A stretch of 64,000 bases of DNA from Dyadobacter luticola (lineage in GTDB: Bacteria > Bacteroidota > Bacteroidia > Cytophagales > Spirosomataceae), in assembly GCF_005860805.1 (NCBI RefSeq), contig NZ_VCEJ01000004.1:62001-126000 (forward strand). Reading direction: 5' to 3'. Of this stretch, positions 9,367 through 18,774 are shown in pieces. Under the pieces are notes generated by a model. It was not told the DNA's origin and did no database searches. It worked only from the letters and a program-made list of their open reading frames with translations. Both the position numbers and the translations under genes were made by a program. The stretch's first letter is position 1; every line of letters starts with the position of its first letter.

Positions 9367-11142
9367 TCAGAAAGTCTGCTGACGGAATGCCATGTTATAG
9401 CGTATTGCGAAGGTAAAAATGTTGGAGTTAACTGCAACATTCTTGTCAACAGACGAGATTTTCCGGATCAGATAGCGGCCGTCCAGAAACAAATTATGTG
9501 CCAGTGAGTAGGTGAGGCGGAGGTCGGTATATAAGGTAGTGGCTCTGATTCCCTGGCCGATTTTCTGCCCGTATTCTCCGTTTCGATTGATACTTCTTTC
9601 TTCGTAATTTTTAGAAATGTCGCCCCCGAAATTCATGTAATCGCCGGTCGTGGGGTTCTTGCCCTGCATGGCGCTCATTAATGTTCCGTAAACCGTCAGC
9701 CTGGAAGTTGCCTTGTAGCGTAAAATGCCAACAAATTCCCTGAAATTGGCCCCTAGCGGGTGCGCCAGCGCCTGTCCGTAATGCATATAGTTACGTCCGC
9801 CGTCTTTGTGCGAGTAGGTGTAAGGCCGCACCAGGTTAAATTCGGCCTGAAAATCCAGATTAGGTACTCCAAAAGCATCTACGTATTTGGCTCCCAGTTG
9901 AAGGCTGTATTTATTTCCCCAAAATTTACTTCCGTTAAAAAGTTCTTTACTCAAAAATTCATCGAGAACGAATTGACCGTATACAGAAGCTGTTTTTCCT
10001 GCAAGCCAGCGGAAATCCAAACCCAAAAGCGCATTATCCTGACTTCCGATATAAGATTCTACATACCGGTAAAAAATGATCGGGTTCAGATAATTCAGGT
10101 CATAACCGCCACCCACAGAATCGCGGTTGAAAACTTCGGCTTCGAAAACACCAATGTTGAGTTTATCGGTAACATTGACGCTCAAATGGTGGATCGCGGC
10201 AAATTTTTTCCTCCTCAGTTCTTCGGCAAAAGCATCTTTTCCAGTGTTGGTCATGCTCGTCCACAAGTTGGTATAATGAAACTTTCCGAGCTGCGTATCC
10301 AAACGCAGAAAAAGATAAGGGCTACTGTTATCCGACAGAATCAGCGAACGGTACCCGCTTCCGAAAACATTATAATCGTGGCCAAATTTAACATTCACAC
10401 TTTTCAGCGGCCGAAAAGTGATGTACCCGCGGGCTGTGAGAAAATCGAATGAACCGTTGCGTTCATGGTACTTGGCCAGACCTTCGCCTGGAAACCTGGG
10501 ATCTTCGATCTTATGCTCGCCAATGTATCTTGGAAAACGCCCCTGATTGTCAGCAACGTAGGTATAAAAACCAAGCTTGTTATTGATCATCCCCCTGATT
10601 TCCACCCCCCGACTGGTACCCCAAAGCGTATTGAAGCGGGTAGTATCGTAAGAATTGTCTTTTCCAATAAAATTGGTGGTGACAAAGTTGAAATGCAGGT
10701 CAAAATCCTTGTTGTGAATGCTGTATAGGTCGGCGGGATGTTCCCAGAACTTTCGTTTTTTTCCTGGTGGAGGCGATTTGAACCAGCCGAGCCGCGCAAG
10801 CCTGTTATACTGCGCCGAGTCGGTAGATATCATTCCGTTGGTCCACTCCCAGCTGTCTTCCCGGATATAATCAATCGTTTCCCAGTCACGGTCGGTGAGG
10901 TTGACGGTACCTTCTTTTAAAATGGAATCGGTGAGGGATACTACGGCCTTTCTTTCAAAGGGTTTTATATTATAATTAAAACCTTCGGAGAGCTTTCCGC
11001 GCTTGATTTCCAGGCGGTCGATGAGGTGATAATAATCGTCATTTAAAGGAATAAATGAGCTTTGAGCATGTACGTACGAAAGGGATGTAAGCGCCAGAAA
11101 CAGTGTGAAGAGATGCCGTATAATTCCCTGGTACATAGGCAA
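9367..11142 (-). CDS. outer-membrane beta-barrel protein, Wzi capsule-assembly-like
   Basis: 591-residue exported protein with a signal peptide ending about residue 26 (SLSYVHAQ). The mature part is a predicted beta-barrel of repeated amphipathic strands ending in a terminal phenylalanine (...AFRQQTF). The general pattern resembles the Bacteroidota 'capsule assembly Wzi' family: an N-terminal helical segment, then strands such as NVKFGHDYNVFG and GLDFRWLAGKTASVYGQ. Wzi anchors capsule in enterobacteria; the function in Bacteroidota members is not established. manC, about 4 kb away, also supplies sugar nucleotides, but nothing proves a link. Divergent from upp. Confidence 0.7.
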   Translation of the reverse strand: MPMYQGIIRHLFTLFLALTSLSYVHAQSSFIPLNDDYYHLIDRLEIKRGKLSEGFNYNIKPFERKAVVSLTDSILKEGTVNLTDRDWETIDYIREDSWEWTNGMISTDSAQYNRLARLGWFKSPPPGKKRKFWEHPADLYSIHNKDFDLHFNFVTTNFIGKDNSYDTTRFNTLWGTSRGVEIRGMINNKLGFYTYVADNQGRFPRYIGEHKIEDPRFPGEGLAKYHERNGSFDFLTARGYITFRPLKSVNVKFGHDYNVFGSGYRSLILSDNSSPYLFLRLDTQLGKFHYTNLWTSMTNTGKDAFAEELRRKKFAAIHHLSVNVTDKLNIGVFEAEVFNRDSVGGGYDLNYLNPIIFYRYVESYIGSQDNALLGLDFRWLAGKTASVYGQFVLDEFLSKELFNGSKFWGNKYSLQLGAKYVDAFGVPNLDFQAEFNLVRPYTYSHKDGGRNYMHYGQALAHPLGANFREFVGILRYKATSRLTVYGTLMSAMQGKNPTTGDYMNFGGDISKNYEERSINRNGEYGQKIGQGIRATTLYTDLRLTYSLAHNLFLDGRYLIRKISSVDKNVAVNSNIFTFAIRYNMAFRQQTF

Positions 11143-11255
11143 GAATAATCTGCTGGTTACATCAACGCAGCTTTTGCGGATAATTTTTCGGTTAAGTCTT
11201 CCAAATTACGTCAATGAATTTGTATTATCTTGCATGGAGTCCTCTAAAAACTGAT

Positions 11256-11906
11256 ATGTCCATGTTTTTACTTTCCCAGAAACCTTCCATCGCGGACCAT
11301 TATCTGGCCGAATTACGAGATGTAAATTGCCAGGGTGACCGCATGAGATTTCGGCGGAATATGGAGCGGATCGGGGAGTTGCTGGCTTACGAATTGTCAA
11401 AAACATTGACCTATAAAACCGAAAAAGTAGAGACACCGCTGGGCCAGGCGCCTTCGCGCTCACTGCTGCAACCGGTGGTTTTGGCCACTATTTTGAGGGC
11501 TGGATTACCTCTGCACGAAGGTTTTCTGAATATGTTTGACAAAGCTGACAATGCATTTATCGGCGCCTACCGCGGTCATCATATTAATGAAGAGGAAGAA
11601 TTTACGGTAGAAATGGATTACATCACAAGTCCTGATCTGACCGGAAAAATCCTCGTCCTGATCGACCCGATGCTGGCTACCGGGCGGTCGATGGAAAAAG
11701 TGTACCATGCGTTGCTGCGGTTTGGTATTCCTTCACAAACACACATTGCCTCGGTGATCGCCAGTCCGGAAGGTGTTGATTTCCTGCAAAAAAGAATTCC
11801 GCACTGCCGTCTCTGGCTAGGCGCGATTGACCAGAAACTGAACGAGCAATACTACATTGTACCAGGCCTCGGCGACGCCGGCGACCTGGCTTACGGAGAG
11901 AAGTAG
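11256..11906 (+). CDS. upp: uracil phosphoribosyltransferase
   Basis: 216-residue enzyme making UMP from uracil and PRPP (pyrimidine salvage). PRPP loop DPMLATGRS at residues 138-146, preceded by ILVLI; uracil-binding C-terminal motif VPGLGDAGDLAYG. In-frame ATGs occur at 11214, 11256 and 11262. I chose 11256 because it gives the family's length and begins just before the conserved N-terminal strand. Its 3' end is only 3 bp from the convergent TonB receptor gene. Confidence 0.93.
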   Translation: MSMFLLSQKPSIADHYLAELRDVNCQGDRMRFRRNMERIGELLAYELSKTLTYKTEKVETPLGQAPSRSLLQPVVLATILRAGLPLHEGFLNMFDKADNAFIGAYRGHHINEEEEFTVEMDYITSPDLTGKILVLIDPMLATGRSMEKVYHALLRFGIPSQTHIASVIASPEGVDFLQKRIPHCRLWLGAIDQKLNEQYYIVPGLGDAGDLAYGEK

Positions 11907-11909
11907 GTT

Positions 11910-14900
11910 TCAGTTCAGCAATTCATCAAATGTAATGCTCACGTAGTAAGTCGAACCAACATTCGGGCTGCCGTAGGCTTGTATGTACGATTTTCCAAAC
12001 AGATTTGTCGCACCGAGTTTGATAACCGACTTGATGGAAGGGATTTTCCGGCTCACCTGCGCATCCAGGTTTCCGATCGCCGGTACTTTGGTATTTGAAA
12101 AAATCGGTACGTCGGTTGAAGTCGGGACGATAAAGCTGGATTCCCAAGTAAATGCTTGCTGGTAGCGATAAACTGCATTAAAACCCCAGGTGCTGCTGCT
12201 GGTCAGGCGTTTTCCAAAGCTGACATTGAACCGGTATTTCGGTGTGTTGAACTGGGAATATTCAACTTCGGCCGAAGGTTTGAAATTGGTGAGATTGTTG
12301 TTTGCGACATTGCCACCTACATTAAAACCTTTTGGCAACGCATAATTCAAACCAACTGCAAATCCCTGTGTGGTAATGGTTTCCGTCGTATTCACAGCCA
12401 TCGCATAACCATTATAATTTCCCACCCCGATTCCCGATTCGATCGGTAAGCCGGGAGCCGCCGCAGCCGTAGGTACCACAACGACCGCTCCGCCGAGGAA
12501 GCTCTTGTATTTGCTCACATAATAGTAGGCGTCCACAAATAATTTGCGCGCGATGACGGCTTTGTAGCCGATTTCATAAGAAGCAATGCGCTCCGGTTTG
12601 AGCTTCACAGCATTGTATTTCGGCAACTTCGCCAGCGCATAAGCCTTCGCCAGATCTGGAACAAGGCCGGGTACCTGCGATGCCAGAATGCCTGGAAGCT
12701 GCGCCGAAAGCACGCCGGGCAAAGCCTGATTGACGCCCGCGGTCACTGCAGCCTGGATTGCATTCGGGTCATTGGGAAGTGTTCCTGCCGCCACAGCCTG
12801 GTTTACCTGAGCAGTAACCTGCGCAGTCACCGCCTGCGTGATTGCCACAGTTGCCTGCTGCGTTACCGCGGCGGTAGCGTACCTTTTGGCGCTTTCAAGC
12901 ACGGTCGGGTCGGTTTCTACGATTTTTTTAACCGCATCTTCCGAGAGATATTGTCTCAAAATGCCGCTCGAAAGATGGTAGCGTTCATTGAATTCCGGCA
13001 ACCCGCCCACCAATGTTCCCGACGGGGTTTTCAGGTCAATGTATTGGTTTTGCGTTGTCGGGATCCGGAAGCCGGTTTGGTACGACAAGCGAATGTTATG
13101 GTCACCGAATGTGGTTACTGCCGAAATTCTGGGCGTGAATTGGCCGTCAAAATTCTGGTTTTTATCATATCGGATCGAGCCTGTCAGTTTTAAATGATTG
13201 GCCAGCAAATTTTTCCCGGCCTGCACAAAACCGCCGAATTCGTTGATCGGGATAGTACCGTTTCTGCCTTCTTTATTGTCCGCAAATAATGTTCCGCCCG
13301 AGCGCAGCCGGTACTGCCGGTAATTGGCGCCCGCGATCAGCTCTATGAACTTGATCTGGTTTTTGAAATTGTAAAAACCTTCATAGTGATACATATTGGT
13401 CTTATCAGCAAAGCTGCTGCCGCCGTCTACGATGGCTTTGTTGCGGTAAGTTTCCAGAAGCTGGTTGAATGCGTAGGTACCAGGCGCGGGCATTCCTTTA
13501 TCTGCATTTTGGCGGGCGAGTAAATGTGCTTCCTGTTCGGTAACTCCCGCGGCGCGGGCCGTAGCAAATGCGCCGACGTACTCGCCAAACCAGTTTGCAT
13601 TGGGCTTAATGTCGTTGAGCATGGAAACCGCGGCGAGCCCGGAGAGATACGATTTGCCGGAACGTTCCTGGGTAGTATAAGCCCGTAAAGTAAAATTGTC
13701 GCCGCGCAGTTCGAGTTTCGCCTGGGTTAAATTAAAATTCCGGAGCGAGTAGCGGCCCGTACCTGTGTAAACCGTGGTTCCATACCCATAATTGACCTGC
13801 GCCACCGCCTCGATTTTTTCATTGATCCGGTAATGTAAGGCGGCATTGGCCTTCAAATTTCTCGTTTTGTAATCGACCAGGTCTTTCTCTCGATAACCCG
13901 TCCGGCTGACGAAAACATTGGGGACCAGTGATACTGCGGAGGAAGGAATCAGGCCATTTGCCGCCAGCGTTTTAGCGACTGCATTAATATTTGTCTGAAT
14001 TTCGTCCCCATAAGTATTTGTTCCGTCGTAATCCAGGTCTGTACCTGCGCCGCGGTTTGGATCTGCATTTCCGCCAACATTCAAATTGGTGTAATTGGTT
14101 GTTTCCCAGTCTTTTGCCTGTAAGTATGAAAGGTTTACTTTAAATGCCAGCTTGTTATTAAATGCTTTTGCATAGCGGATCGTACCCTCTACGAAAGGCG
14201 TCGTAGCCTTCGTCCGGTTCGCTTCGAGCATGGCACCGCCTTTGACACTAGCACTTAAACCCTGGTACAGAAACGGACTTTTACTATTCATCAAAATCAA
14301 ACCATTCACGGCATTTGGTCCGTACAATGCGGAAGCTGCGCCGGGCAAAACTTCGATACTTTCCACGTCCAGTTCCGACATGCCGATCAGGTTATCGAGG
14401 GGAAAATTGAGGCCGGGCGCCTGGTTATCCATGCCGTCGATCATCTGGACGGTCCGTGTATTTCCGGTACTCCCGAATCCCCGCATGTTGACGGATTTGA
14501 ATAAAAATCCCTGGGTCGTGAGGTCGATACCTTTAAGATTGTTGAGGGCGTCGTAGAAACTGGCGGCGGGTGTATTTTTAATGTCACGAATGTCCATTTT
14601 TTCAATGGCTACTGGCGATTTCATGACACTTTCTTCCATCCGGGAGGCCGAAACCACAATTTCTTTTCCGAGTACCGCCTGCTCTTCGAGCTGAATGTCG
14701 AGGCTTGAAATAGCGCCGGCAACTTCCAGTTCTTTGGTTTGAAAACCGACAGATGAAACTACCAGCGTCAGCGGGGGGTTGGTAGTGGTAGTAAAGCTGA
14801 ACTGGCCTTTGACGTCGGTGATAGTACCAGCAACTTTTCCTTTGACGCGGATACTTACCCCGGCCAGCGGATTGCCCGTCGCCGATTCGACGATTTTACC

Positions 14901-14990
14901 TTCGAGGGTAATTTGCGCATACATAGGAAAACTGAAAAACAGCAGCAAAATGAAAACGCAATATTTCAGGCGCGGAGAATCACTTTTCAT
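11910..14990 (-). CDS. TonB-dependent receptor with carboxypeptidase-like N-terminal domain
   Basis: 1026-residue outer-membrane transporter. The start at 14990 puts the signal peptide first (ends near FPMYAQ); the longer frame from 15098 adds 36 unrelated residues. Order: carboxypeptidase-regulatory-like domain (about 25-110, ITLEGKIVE...GVSIRVKG), plug domain (about 120-260, VVVSASRMEESVMKSP, MRGFGSTGNTR, LYGPNAVNGLI), then the barrel, which ends with TYYVSITFDELLN. An unusual insert of about 85 residues, rich in Ala/Val/Gln/Thr (VTQQATVAITQAVTAQV...), lies within the barrel region, about residues 700-790. No SusD partner is adjacent, so this is a stand-alone receptor; the substrate is unknown. 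The 286 bp upstream are AT-rich. Confidence 0.93.
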   Translation of the reverse strand: MKSDSPRLKYCVFILLLFFSFPMYAQITLEGKIVESATGNPLAGVSIRVKGKVAGTITDVKGQFSFTTTTNPPLTLVVSSVGFQTKELEVAGAISSLDIQLEEQAVLGKEIVVSASRMEESVMKSPVAIEKMDIRDIKNTPAASFYDALNNLKGIDLTTQGFLFKSVNMRGFGSTGNTRTVQMIDGMDNQAPGLNFPLDNLIGMSELDVESIEVLPGAASALYGPNAVNGLILMNSKSPFLYQGLSASVKGGAMLEANRTKATTPFVEGTIRYAKAFNNKLAFKVNLSYLQAKDWETTNYTNLNVGGNADPNRGAGTDLDYDGTNTYGDEIQTNINAVAKTLAANGLIPSSAVSLVPNVFVSRTGYREKDLVDYKTRNLKANAALHYRINEKIEAVAQVNYGYGTTVYTGTGRYSLRNFNLTQAKLELRGDNFTLRAYTTQERSGKSYLSGLAAVSMLNDIKPNANWFGEYVGAFATARAAGVTEQEAHLLARQNADKGMPAPGTYAFNQLLETYRNKAIVDGGSSFADKTNMYHYEGFYNFKNQIKFIELIAGANYRQYRLRSGGTLFADNKEGRNGTIPINEFGGFVQAGKNLLANHLKLTGSIRYDKNQNFDGQFTPRISAVTTFGDHNIRLSYQTGFRIPTTQNQYIDLKTPSGTLVGGLPEFNERYHLSSGILRQYLSEDAVKKIVETDPTVLESAKRYATAAVTQQATVAITQAVTAQVTAQVNQAVAAGTLPNDPNAIQAAVTAGVNQALPGVLSAQLPGILASQVPGLVPDLAKAYALAKLPKYNAVKLKPERIASYEIGYKAVIARKLFVDAYYYVSKYKSFLGGAVVVVPTAAAAPGLPIESGIGVGNYNGYAMAVNTTETITTQGFAVGLNYALPKGFNVGGNVANNNLTNFKPSAEVEYSQFNTPKYRFNVSFGKRLTSSSTWGFNAVYRYQQAFTWESSFIVPTSTDVPIFSNTKVPAIGNLDAQVSRKIPSIKSVIKLGATNLFGKSYIQAYGSPNVGSTYYVSITFDELLN

Positions 14991-15230
14991 GGCGGAAGAA
15001 TGAGTAGAATTGTTAGCAAATGACCGAACAGAGAGGAGAGAAAAATGTATATTAAATGTATAATTATTTCGCAAAATTTTATAAAATAAATCGCTCAATT
15101 CTTAGTTAAGAAAGGTTACAAATCTCAAAAAACGGGTAAAAGAATGTCCAGGCGACGCAGAAAATTGAGCTAAATGCGTGATTTTAAAGCATTTTAAACA
15201 TTATAATTTACCATACTGTATGTTTATCGT

Positions 15231-15238
15231 TAGTTTTG
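15231..15238 (+). promoter_or_regulatory. predicted -7 box for manC
   Basis: TAGTTTTG matches TAnnTTTG. A TTA lies exactly 20 bp upstream (15208-15210) where TTG is expected. The box is 38 bp before the manC ATG. Confidence 0.4.
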
Positions 15239-15276
15239 AAGACTTAAAAAGCATGTTTAATAAATAACCTTTCACT

Positions 15277-16344
15277 ATGCAGGATACTTATGTAATTATC
15301 ATGGCTGGCGGGGTTGGAACAAGGTTCTGGCCATTTAGTAGAACAGATTTCCCGAAGCAATTCCATGATGTACTGGGCACAGGAAGGTCGCTGTTGCAAC
15401 AAACAGTCGACCGTTTTGAAGGTGTCTGTCCTATCGAAAACATTTATATCGTTACCAGTCAGGAATACAAAGAGCTGGTGAAAGAGCAGCTGCCGGCTTT
15501 GGTGGACGACCAGATCCTGCTCGAACCAAACCGCAGAAACACAGCACCTTGCATTGCTTATGCCTGCTATAAAATCGCTTCGCGTAACCCAAATGCAAAT
15601 GTTGTGGTAGCACCTGCCGACCATATCATTCTCAAAGAAGAAGCATTCAAGGATACGATCCGGATCGCACTGGGCGCCACGCGAAATGAGGACATTCTCG
15701 TAACGTTGGGTATCCAGCCAACCCGGCCTGATACGGGTTACGGTTACATCCAGTATGTGCCGGATAAAATGACGATCAAAAAAGTAAAATCCTTTACTGA
15801 AAAGCCGCACCTCGAACTGGCACTGCAATTTTTGGATAGCGGAGACTTCGTCTGGAATGCCGGAATTTTTGTTTGGAACATTCAGGCATTCAAAAAAGCC
15901 CTGATCGAATTCCAGCCTGAAATTGCGGAAATTTTTGACGGTGGCGAGCCGCATTATTATGTTGAGACGGAAGATGCTTTCATCCAGCGCGCGTACCAGA
16001 TCTGCGGCAGCATTTCCATCGATAATGCGATCATGGAAAAAGCGGAAAATGTGCACGTGGTACTGAGCAACTTCGGCTGGTCGGATCTTGGCACCTGGAA
16101 GTCACTCTACGAAGTATCCGAAAAAGATGCGAACCTGAATGTTACCGACGGCAACCTGCTTCTTTTCAATACCACAAACTCGATCATCAAAACACCAAAA
16201 GAAAAGCTGGTAGTAATCAGCGGCCTGGACGGTTACATCGTGGCCGAATACGACGGCGTGTTAATGATCTGTAAAAAAGAAGAAGAACAAAAAGTAAAAG
16301 AATTCGTCGCTCACGCAAAAGAGCTGGATTTGAAATATGTTTAA
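15277..16344 (+). CDS. manC: mannose-1-phosphate guanylyltransferase
   Basis: 355-residue nucleotidyltransferase that makes GDP-mannose from mannose-1-phosphate and GTP, feeding mannose- and fucose-containing surface glycans. The signature GGVGTRFWPFSR...PKQF is at residues 11-29. Later motifs: LEPNRRNTAPCI, FTEKP, WNAGIFVW and GWSDLGTW. The protein stops after the nucleotidyltransferase and short left-handed helix part, so it lacks the phosphomannose-isomerase half of bifunctional enzymes. It stands alone between the TonB receptor and recF, ending in a shared terminator. Confidence 0.93.
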   Translation: MQDTYVIIMAGGVGTRFWPFSRTDFPKQFHDVLGTGRSLLQQTVDRFEGVCPIENIYIVTSQEYKELVKEQLPALVDDQILLEPNRRNTAPCIAYACYKIASRNPNANVVVAPADHIILKEEAFKDTIRIALGATRNEDILVTLGIQPTRPDTGYGYIQYVPDKMTIKKVKSFTEKPHLELALQFLDSGDFVWNAGIFVWNIQAFKKALIEFQPEIAEIFDGGEPHYYVETEDAFIQRAYQICGSISIDNAIMEKAENVHVVLSNFGWSDLGTWKSLYEVSEKDANLNVTDGNLLLFNTTNSIIKTPKEKLVVISGLDGYIVAEYDGVLMICKKEEEQKVKEFVAHAKELDLKYV

Positions 16345-16355
16345 AAACGGATAAG

Positions 16356-16386
16356 AAAGCCAGGTCGTTGAGATCTGGCTTTTTTG
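16356..16386. terminator. terminator between manC and recF
   Basis: Stem AGCCAGGTC / GATCTGGCT (one G-T pair) with loop GTTGA, followed by T7. An A-rich left flank means it may also serve the convergent recF transcript. Confidence 0.8.
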
Positions 16387-16387
16387 T

Positions 16388-17482
16388 TCAACCCAAAACC
16401 TTTTCAATTTCAAAATACCTTACATCCGCTTTTACTTTTTCCAAAATCTTTTGTGAACGCTCGGGGCGGGCGTCGGTGATGAAGACCTGGCCGAGGAAGC
16501 CGGTGTCGATGAGTTCGATGAGCTTGCTGATGCGGCGGTCGTCGAGTTTGTCGAAAATGTCGTCGAGGAGAAGGATGGGCGTTTTTTCTTTTTCTTCTTT
16601 TAAAAGCTCGAACTGTGCCAGTTTGAGGGCAATCAAAAAAGACTTCTGCTGACCTTGTGAGCCGAATTTTTTCAATGTTACCCCATTGATTTCGAAGGTA
16701 TATTCATCTTTGTGAACCCCTTTTCCCGTGCGCTGCGCATATAAGTCGCGGCTTCTGTTTCTCCGGAATTCCGACGGAAAATCAGGACTCGCAACTTCGC
16801 TTTCATACACCACATCCACCTGCTCGTGGCCGCTGCTCAGAAAATCATAATATTTATAGAAAAGCGGCACGTAGCGGTTCATGAATGATACCCGGTGCGC
16901 GTAAATTCTTTGGGACAAAATAATCAGCGGCTCATTGTATGTTTCGAGCAGGTCTTCGTCAAGATAATTCCGCTCGGCAAAAAGCTTCAAAAGACCGTTT
17001 CGCTGATTGAGGATTTTGTTGAATTGAAGAAAATCATGCAGATAACCCGGCACAGCCTGGGAAAGCACGCCATCAAAAAAACGGCGGCGCTCCTCACTGC
17101 CGTCGCGGATCAGGTCGGTATCGTTGGGGGCGATGAGTACCAGTGGAAAAAGGCCAATGTGGTCGCTAAGGCGGTCGTAAGGCTTTTTATCGGCCATAAA
17201 AATCTTGCGCTGGCCGCGCTGGAAGCTGCACGTGATCTGTGTTCTTCTGGAAGGCTCCTGAAAAATCCCGTCCAGCACAAAAAAATCTCTGGCGTGGCGG
17301 ATACCCAGTGCATCCTGATTATGAAAAGCACTTTTTGTGAGTGTCAGGAAGTATATCGCGTCGAGTAAATTGGTTTTTCCACTGCCGTTTTCCCCCACAA
17401 TACAGTTCACATGTTCACCGAATGTAAAGGCTTTCTCTTCATAACTTTTAAAGTATGTAAGGTGGAGCTTTTCTAGCCACAT
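16388..17482 (-). CDS. recF: DNA replication and repair protein RecF
   Basis: 364-residue SMC-like ATPase that loads RecA at single-strand gaps with RecO and RecR. Walker A GENGSGKT at residues 30-37; ABC-type signature GSQGQQKSFLIALKLAQ; Walker B ILLLDDIFDKLD; and the D-loop region. Length is normal. It is not beside dnaA, dnaN or gyrB here, which is common in Bacteroidota. Divergent from pdhA. Confidence 0.96.
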   Translation of the reverse strand: MWLEKLHLTYFKSYEEKAFTFGEHVNCIVGENGSGKTNLLDAIYFLTLTKSAFHNQDALGIRHARDFFVLDGIFQEPSRRTQITCSFQRGQRKIFMADKKPYDRLSDHIGLFPLVLIAPNDTDLIRDGSEERRRFFDGVLSQAVPGYLHDFLQFNKILNQRNGLLKLFAERNYLDEDLLETYNEPLIILSQRIYAHRVSFMNRYVPLFYKYYDFLSSGHEQVDVVYESEVASPDFPSEFRRNRSRDLYAQRTGKGVHKDEYTFEINGVTLKKFGSQGQQKSFLIALKLAQFELLKEEKEKTPILLLDDIFDKLDDRRISKLIELIDTGFLGQVFITDARPERSQKILEKVKADVRYFEIEKVLG

Positions 17483-17607
17483 GAACTTCTTTGTTATCGA
17501 GTTTATGCTTATTTTCGCAGATCATTGCGTGAGTACGGCAATCAACAGACTCTGTTCAAACCATAACTTAAGACAAAGTTCTGTCTTTATAAACGAGAAC
17601 CAAATAC

Positions 17608-18636
17608 ATGGCCACCGTTACCGAAAAAAAGAAATCTTCAGCCCCCAAGAAATTACAGCATGCCCCTGACCGCTATTTGTTCTGGTTTGAGAACATGCTT
17701 TTACAACGCCGTTTCGAAGAAAAAGCGGGCCAGCTTTACGGTCAGCAGAAAATCCGCGGTTTTTGTCACTTGTACATTGGTCAGGAAGCTTGCTCATCGG
17801 GCGCTGTAACTGCTTTGAAACAAGGTGATAAGTACATTACAGCTTACCGTGACCACGGGATTCCGCTGGCTTTGGGTACTTCGCCCAATGCAATCATGGC
17901 CGAGCTTTACGGCAAAAAAACGGGTACTACCAAGGGAAAAGGTGGTTCCATGCACATTTTCGACAAAGAAAAAGGCTTTGTCGGTGGTCATGGAATCGTA
18001 GGTGCGCAAATCCCGCTGGGTGCCGGAATCGCATTTGCTGAGAAGTACAACAAAACTGATAATGTGTGCATCTGCTACTTCGGTGACGGTGCGATCCGCC
18101 AGGGTGCATTCCACGAGGCGCTGAACATGGCGATGAGCTGGAAATTACCGGTGATTTTTGTTGTGGAAAACAATGGTTATGCGATGGGTACTTCGGTAGC
18201 ACGTACTTCCAATGTTACCGACCTTTACACATTGGGCGAGGCGTACGACATTCCTTCTGAGCCGGTTGACGGTATGAGCGTGGAAGCGATCCACGAATCG
18301 GTTTCCCGCGCGGCTGAACGTGCCCGCAAAGGTGAGGGACCTACTTTCCTTGAATTTCGTACTTATCGTTACCGCGGACATTCGATGTCCGATCCGCAGA
18401 AATACCGCTCGAAAGAAGAAGTAGAAGAGTACAAACACAGAGATCCGATCGAGCAAATCCGTGCTGTGATTCTTGAAAACAATCTGGCGACAGAAGAAGA
18501 TCTTGAAAATATTGATAAAAAAATAAAAGAGATCGTCGCGCAATCGGTGCAGTTCGCGGAAGAATCCGAGTTTCCTGATCCGAAAGAAGCATACACCGAT
18601 GTGTATGTTGAGAATGATTATCCTTTTGCAGAATAA
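17608..18636 (+). CDS. pdhA: pyruvate dehydrogenase E1 component alpha subunit
   Basis: 342-residue thiamin-diphosphate-dependent E1 alpha subunit that decarboxylates pyruvate and acetylates lipoyl-E2. The ThDP motif runs from GDG (159-161) to NN (188-189). Other family segments: RDHG, GKGGSMHIFD, GGHGIVGAQIPLG and the YRYRGHSMSDPQ loop. The beta subunit and E2 are not adjacent, so the complex is genetically dispersed. A weak promoter (TTG, 16 bp, TATTTTCG, 17501-17527) precedes it. It is followed by a strong terminator. Confidence 0.94.
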   Translation: MATVTEKKKSSAPKKLQHAPDRYLFWFENMLLQRRFEEKAGQLYGQQKIRGFCHLYIGQEACSSGAVTALKQGDKYITAYRDHGIPLALGTSPNAIMAELYGKKTGTTKGKGGSMHIFDKEKGFVGGHGIVGAQIPLGAGIAFAEKYNKTDNVCICYFGDGAIRQGAFHEALNMAMSWKLPVIFVVENNGYAMGTSVARTSNVTDLYTLGEAYDIPSEPVDGMSVEAIHESVSRAAERARKGEGPTFLEFRTYRYRGHSMSDPQKYRSKEEVEEYKHRDPIEQIRAVILENNLATEEDLENIDKKIKEIVAQSVQFAEESEFPDPKEAYTDVYVENDYPFAE

Positions 18637-18661
18637 TCTTATAAAAGTCTTAGAATTAAAA

Positions 18662-18692
18662 AAACCCGCCGGACCAGTTCGACGGGTTTTTT
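18662..18692 (+). terminator. rho-independent terminator after pdhA
   Basis: AACCCG-c-CG / CG-a-CGGGTT stem around GACCAGTT, followed by T6, with an A-run on the left. It lies 26 bp after the pdhA stop. Confidence 0.85.
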
Positions 18693-18774
18693 AAGTAATT
18701 TCGGTTTTTCGCAGTCAGGGATTGATCCTGTTTTTGCATTTTCACGTAAATAGAATTTTAGTAACATTATTGAT

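Noticed and set aside
9760-10452. 230-codon frame opposite the Wzi-like gene
   Set aside because: Antisense shadow without a domain.
15001-15230. Possible small gene or riboswitch before the TonB receptor
   Set aside because: AT-rich with no conserved fold or coding pattern; treated as upstream regulatory DNA.
15244-16056. 270-codon antisense frame over manC
   Set aside because: Fully opposed to a clear manC gene; no recognisable domain.
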